A stretch of DNA of 38,056 bases from Spongospora subterranea (lineage: Eukaryota; Endomyxa; Phytomyxea; Plasmodiophorida; Plasmodiophoridae). Each line of letters starts with the position of its first letter. Position 1 is the first letter of the stretch. Positions 33,334-38,056 of this stretch are shown here, one piece after another. Position numbers and translations under genes: made by a program. The stretch spans positions 1 through 38,056 of the forward strand of contig OUQQ01000130.1 of the NCBI GenBank assembly GCA_900404475.1. The letters run 5' to 3'. The notes below the pieces were generated by a model that made no database searches, was not told the origin of the DNA, and saw only the letters and a program-made list of their open reading frames with translations.

Positions 33334-36300
33334 ATGCTGCTAGCGAAATCGGGCTCCGAAACCGGGCCTCATGAGGACCCTCATGTTCAGAAGCAAGTGA
33401 TGACGCTGCTTTGGCGGGAGTTGGAGCGGCCGGGGAACCAGGAATGTGCTGATTGTGGCCAAAGGCATGTGCAATATTCTGGTTTACTCTGTTTTATAAT
33501 TAGTTCTTTGTGATCATTTTTTTTTATTTTTGGCGTCTCAAAATCTTTTTTTAAATTCCGGTATTTGTTCCAGGGATCCTGAATGGGCGTCTATCAATCT
33601 TGGTATTCTCGTTTGCACAAATTGCGTCGGTATTCATCGTTCCCTTGGCGTGTCTATCAGCAATGTCCGCTCCATTACTCTTGACCGATGGGATAACTCC
33701 CAGTTGTCATGCCTACAAAATGTCGGAAACAGCAAGTCCAACAGAATGTACGAGTACATGCTACCGGTTAACAGTAAGCTTACCCCAACGTCGTCGATGG
33801 AAGCACGAGCTGCGTTCATTCGCCAAAAGTACGTTGACAAGGCTTTTGTCGATAGCGGGGTTTTGAAGAGAACGCCCCGATCTCGGGATGTCCCTGAAAT
33901 TCAACACGAGGCTGCTGAATCGACCATGCCTTCCCAGTTAGTTGATTACTTGGTTGTTTTTGGTCGTGGCACCCGGCTGCGAAATTTAACGTTCGAGCCG
34001 AAATTGTTAGATAAGATTCCCGCTACAGATTATCCTGATTTTCCTCTTCAGCCAGAAGCGGTTGGCATCTTCGCCTTTCCTGAGGACATCTCATTAAGCA
34101 CCATCCAGCACCCTCCCAGCCGTGTGCTTTTTTCACTTACCTCGGCCACCGGCGTGCGTCAATACGCTGTTGGCGTTTTGTTCTGGGAGCTAATGACGCC
34201 AATGGAAATCGTCGAATTTGAAGCACATTCTGAAAAACATCAGGAAGGTGCTCACCAGCATTCAAGGGCCGTGAGTTCTGCGTCGTCTGACGTTTCGGGG
34301 TTTCCTCAAAGCTTGTATTCTCCTAAATGCATAATCGTGCTTTCTCACTGGCCTTTTTTTAACACATTTGAGAAATGGCTAGCAATGCTATATCGGATTT
34401 CGCTGTCCTGCGCCCCATTACCTTTGGAGCGGTTTATTGCTAATTTCATCATGGAGGTTCCTGTTCCCCCAGCTGGGAAAACTGCTGTTCAATTCACTAT
34501 CGCCGATCAATCTCTGAGGATAGTCAGGCCTCCTCCGAACTCATTACCTTTATGTGATTGCCGTATGGCCACATTGTTTCAATGTTTGGACTTGAATAAC
34601 GTGGTCGCTTTGATAACTGCAATGATCACAGAACAAAAAATCGTACTGTGCTCTTCTCAGCGATCTGCCCTTTTGGATGTCTGTGAAGCTGCCAGTGCCC
34701 TCATCTTCCCGCTAACTTGGCAGGGGGTTTACATGCCGGTTCTGCCCAAGCGTTTGAGCGAGTTTATTCATGCTCCTGTTCCTTTCATCGCCGGAATATC
34801 GTCGTCATATCTGCTCCCTCCCAATCCCGTTATGGTTCCTTCGGAAGTGGTCTTCTTCAACCTTGACACCAACGATGTTTTGATGCCGGCTCCTGATACG
34901 CTTCCACCACTTCCCGACAAACCGCTTCGAAAGTTACTCGAATGTCTGCGTCCTCTCGTCTCTGGACAGTTATTTAGTGGCCGTGATGATGTTGACGCCA
35001 TGTTCCCGTACTCCGAACATCTCGTTCCTATTGACAAATTTGGGGAGGGTGGTCTTGTTATTAATGAACTTACTACTCCAAAAGGGACTAAGAAACTGAG
35101 AAATCGGTTCAAGCGTGTTCCACCTGCCGTTCGGCCTCCATCGTCTAATACGAATTGCTCATCCGTTGACTCAGAGGCCGTCAGAGACATATTCTTACGG
35201 TTTATGGTGAAGTTGTTGGGCCGCTATCGCCAATTTCTGATTCCATCGGAGAACGGACTCACAACAGACGAAATCGAATGTCTTGATACTAAATCCCTGT
35301 TCGATCATGCTGCTGCGTTGCGTGATGCCAATGAATCATTTCGTCCGTTACTTGCTGCTGTCACTGAAACTCAAATGTTTGAGCGCTTCATTGCTGATCG
35401 CTGGACTCCATCTTGTCAAGCTAACGACCGGTCAGCACGGCCTGAGGTTCGTTTTTTTGATGACTGCGTCGTCGCCAAGTTGAACCGATCTAACTTTCAC
35501 CTTCATCGCTCGACTCCGTTCTTAGATGATACTTCATATGCGATCACAACCACCTTCGTTGTTCCTTTTCCCAATCGTGTTGGCGTCACTGAGGACTTTT
35601 ACGAATATGAACAGTTTCCAAAGTTGAAGCCCGAATTACTTGGGCCAATCCGTCCTGTAGAACCGCTAATCAAGAGTGAACGTCGGCCTGTAGTCTCAAC
35701 ACTCGCTCGTCGCGTCAATAACGAACTCATGAAAGGGAGGATTGTTCCGCAATTCCAGTCGTGGGAAAGGCTTCGGAGGGCAGCGATTGTGATACAGAGC
35801 CGTTATCGTGCATGTATTCCACGACGTCTTTTCCTAGCATTGAAGCGTCAATCGTTGTTTGTCGAGGATCGTATGTGGTATCTACGCCATCAACGGGCAT
35901 CATCATTTCTTCAAGCTTCGCTGCGCGTGTATATATGTCGAGTTCATCGTACCTTATTGGTATCAGCAGCAGCAGCGAACATGTTGAGTAGTATGCTGCG
36001 TTCGTATCTTGCTATGCAAAGTTTCAACAAGTTGAGGCAGTGCACTGTCGTCCTGCAAGCTGGCGTATGTGCTATTGTCTGTAAGGTTCGAAGAGAGCAA
36101 ATTGCCGCCGCAGTCATCAAAGTACAATCTAGAGTCCGCATGCAGATTCAAAGAAGAAGGTATGTCAGTTTTGTATATCTGACCATGGTTAACTCACTCA
36201 GCCGTTTTTGACAGATACCTCTCCATCGTGGCGTCGATTGTTCAAGTGCAAGCCGTTTTCCGTGGTCACCGTGTTCGTTGTCATCAAGGCTTTGTGATTC

Positions 36301-37010
36301 AGGAGGGTATCGCATCATGCCGAACTAAACTTGCCGAACTCTGGAATCAGCTCCATACCGACATCTATCATCGCTCCCAATTCTGGTCAGTGTTAGAAGA
36401 TCCGTCGTATATGTCGTGGATGATGCACATTGAGGAAGTGCATCGACTTCAAGCTGAGTTCAAACAGAGGACCGCCAAAGCAGACGCAGACGCCAAGAGC
36501 CTGCTAATCAAACAACGGAGTGATTTTTACCATTATATGAAAGTGACGGCGCCGAAAGCTGATAGGGAAAGGTCCTTCACTGAGATGGGTTTGAAAGGTG
36601 GATATAGGAAAAAAAGGCTTTCTCAGACAGTTTGGTCAGTTCCAGGCCAAGAATCTATTAGTGCAAAAATTCTTGTGTCCGTTGAAACCCCTGCGTCGTT
36701 GGCCCAGAAAGATGCGATGGCCGAAATCAAAAATATTCGTATCAAGTCGAATCTTCATAAAACAACGATGAGCTCCCTAAAAGCTGTTGTTAGGCTTCAG
36801 CTGCGCGTGAATGTTCTTCGGGCTAAAGCGCAAGCGGCCGCGTCTAGCAATGCCAGACTTTCGATCAGAAATCAGCTCCTTTTACGCCAGGCTAACTCAT
36901 TGGTTCAAAATGCGATGGCAAAGACACAAATACCATCTACGTCACTTCGCCAAGTATATCGTCCTCAGTACGACGATTTGACGGCCACCCGATTTTCTGT
37001 GGCAAGGTAG
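33334..37010 (+). CDS. ArfGAP + DENN + IQ-repeat fusion protein (1170 residues)
   Basis: Exons 33334-33464, 33574-36159 and 36215-37010 sum to 3513 nt. Residues 20-135 form an ArfGAP domain with a C4 zinc finger (Cys38, 41, 58, 61; CADC-x16-CTNC) and arginine finger Arg66 in GIHRSLGVSISNVRS; it should stimulate GTP hydrolysis by Arf. Residues about 165-660 are a complete DENN domain: a u-DENN start LVDYLVVFGRG, a c-DENN core with NNVVALITAMITEQKIVLCS and FIAGISSSYL, and a d-DENN end. DENN domains act as Rab GDP-GTP exchange factors. Residues about 775-935 carry several IQ-like motifs (AAIVIQSRYRACIPRRLF, IVQVQAVFRGHRVR) that normally bind calmodulin or myosin light chains. The C-terminal 240 residues are basic and helical with no known domain. 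ATG 33334 opens the frame that carries the first Cys pair. No signal peptide is seen. It probably couples Arf inactivation to Rab activation at membranes under Ca2+ control; that role is inference. Confidence 0.92.
33465..33573 (+). other. GC-AG intron splitting the ArfGAP zinc finger
   Basis: The exon ends ...GGC CAA AG and resumes G GAT CCT, restoring GQRDPEWASINLG, a hallmark of ArfGAP domains. The only donor in the right phase is AG|GCATGT; no GT works. The acceptor is TTGTTCCAG. At 109 nt it is the longest intron mapped here. The donor hexamer matches the FDXR GC-AG intron. Confidence 0.75.
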
Positions 37011-37876
37011 CGCTAGCGCTATCAACACATCGACTCGTAATACCTTACTGCTTTGCAGTTTGCTAATATATCTCATATAACCAACCTAGTTAAATAAATA
37101 TCTGAAGTCTGTAAAACGCACCAGTCGCATCGTCATAATGTTGAGAAACAGACAGTTGGCCATACATTTCCTTGCACAACAACTATGATGAGATTCTCTC
37201 AGCAATAGCAGTACGATCACGACATCGTTCGGCTACCACTCATTTTTTGCCTCGACATCGTATGATTGGCATTTGTCCAAGCAAATTCTGGCGATTGATG
37301 GATGACGCATTGCGATATTTTTTTTTTTCAAAAACAAGCGATTGAGACAGGCAGCTGTGTGTTATACAAATGTGAACATCTGTATTGGTTCCTTCCCGGG
37401 CCCTTAATCATTTCCGCGTCTCTCAGCGCTACTTGTTCCGCTCATGTGATCTGGTCCGCCATTATGAACCGATCACCAGCTTATTGTGTGGGTCACTTGA
37501 TTTGAAATCTAGTTCCAGTTCTGAAGTGACGAGCTGCTTCTTTACGAAGTTGCTCGAATTGGCTGAAGGATCTCCATGGCGCGATTTCTGACATTCCGCA
37601 AACCAAATCAAACAATGTGGTTCGTGACGCGGAGCTGTTCTCATTCATTGCAGACCAGATTCGCGCCACATTCTGGCATTCTCTGAATTTTCATTGATGA
37701 GGATGCCAGGTGAAAAAAAATGGGTATCGTCGTCCAACGCCGACGGTTCACTACAACCAAGATGAACCGACCGACGCTAGTCGCTATCGACCCGCCGACC
37801 GGACACCTTTCCTCCTCTTGCCGGTGAACCAAATAGGCATGCCGATGAAGCCTTTCAGTCCCCAGAAATCAAACCC
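37011..37876. other. 866-bp region without a recognisable gene
   Basis: Both strands are open only for short stretches. A plus-strand frame around 37385-37591 and another around 37540-37690 look mildly protein-like but shift frame, lack family signatures and have no supporting splice pair. They may be exons of an unrecognised gene, a decayed gene, or chance. A poly-T run at 37319-37329 is present. No RNA gene was identified. Confidence 0.4.
37093..37098 (+). terminator. AATAAA poly(A)-like signal after ArfGAP-DENN gene
   Basis: AATAAA occurs 83 nt after the TAG at 37008-37010, in an A/T-rich stretch. It is a plausible cleavage/polyadenylation signal, but the hexamer alone is weak evidence. 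Confidence 0.35.
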
Positions 37877-38056
37877 ATGTTATCTCATCGGTCGAAGTTG
37901 CGAATGTGCTCGTTCGCAGGATGTGGACATGGATCATTGGAATTTCGTCTTCGAGGGCTTCCCAGGCATTGTCATCAAGCTGTACCCTGCCTCAATCGTT
38001 CATGCCCCAACATGCCAGGTGTAGTCTATTTACCAACCACTGTTGGGCAAGCCAGG
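37877..38056 (+). CDS. possible partial Cys-rich protein running off the right edge
   Basis: A frame open from about 37773 has its first Met at 37877 and remains open to the window end (60 codons). It contains the Cys/His spacing MCSFAGCGHG, then GLPRHCHQAVPC and NRSCPNMPG. This loosely resembles small zinc-binding CxxxxC...HC..H modules found in some plant and oomycete proteins. An overlapping frame also gives a protein-like string, so the coding frame is not certain. It may equally be an exon of a gene that starts further left. Confidence 0.3.
   Translation, partial: MLSHRSKLRMCSFAGCGHGSLEFRLRGLPRHCHQAVPCLNRSCPNMPGVVYLPTTVGQAR

Noticed and set aside
33530..33573. Start of the ArfGAP-DENN protein inside the open frame at 33530
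   Set aside because: This stretch is the tail of the intron. Starting here would remove the first Cys pair of the zinc finger, while the upstream ATG at 33334 supplies it in phase.
35944..36151. Minus-strand short ORFs opposite the IQ region
   Set aside because: They have no family signature and the plus strand encodes in-phase IQ repeats.
37302..37700. Retrotransposon or reverse-transcriptase remnant
   Set aside because: Some residues (NRSPAY) recalled copia-type integrase-RT context, but no catalytic motif, terminal repeat or target duplication was found.
1..38056. CRISPR arrays, insertion sequences, tRNA or rRNA genes
   Set aside because: No regularly spaced repeats, transposase, cloverleaf or rRNA signature was recognised on reading; the window is eukaryotic nuclear DNA.

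Overview
The window is nuclear DNA of a compact-genome microbial eukaryote. Coding sequence is broken by many short spliceosomal introns, mostly 50-65 nt with GT-AG ends, and the standard code works throughout. Genes lie 150-550 bp apart. The products are eukaryotic: mitochondrial adrenodoxin reductase, midasin, a giant RCC1/SPRY/UBA/HECT-type protein and an ArfGAP-DENN protein. A mechanosensitive channel of bacterial type (MscL) suggests a walled or osmotically challenged microbe. The lineage cannot be fixed from the sequence. A protist such as a plasmodiophorid-like rhizarian, a stramenopile or an early-diverging fungus would fit, and this is a weak guess.

Layout: (1) 139-2046 (+) mitochondrial NADPH:adrenodoxin oxidoreductase in ten exons, one intron being GC-AG. 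(2) 2397-3900 (+) a 399-residue protein of unknown function, seven exons, with an internally duplicated domain and faint perilipin-like character. (3) 4051-21831 (-) midasin (Rea1/MDN1), the giant six-AAA+ ribosome-assembly ATPase, complete from an N-terminal Met to the MIDAS domain. (4) 21997-31937 (-) a giant protein with RCC1 repeats, a LamG-like fold, a Cys/His cluster, UBA, SPRY and the start of a HECT domain. Its reading frame stops where the catalytic HECT C-lobe should begin, 165 bp before the midasin ATG. (5) 31938-32477 a divergent promoter region. (6) 32478-32969 (+) intronless MscL with a C-terminal zinc ribbon. (7) 33334-37010 (+) a 1170-residue ArfGAP + DENN + IQ-repeat fusion protein. 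(8) 37011-38056 mostly without a recognisable gene, with a Cys-rich frame running off the right edge.

The genes are not an operon and share no single pathway. They cover iron-sulfur/steroid-type electron transfer (FDXR), 60S ribosome maturation (midasin), probable ubiquitin signalling (HECT-like), osmotic release (MscL) and membrane traffic (ArfGAP-DENN). The most notable points are the one-polypeptide Arf/Rab regulator, the MscL gene embedded among spliced genes, the HECT domain lacking its catalytic lobe, the duplicated-domain unknown protein, and two GC-AG introns with the same GCATGT donor. Three gene models (FDXR, the duplicated-domain protein, ArfGAP-DENN) were built exon by exon and each sums to a whole number of codons. 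Midasin and the HECT-like gene were resolved in detail only at selected exons; the rest was followed by recognisable protein segments.
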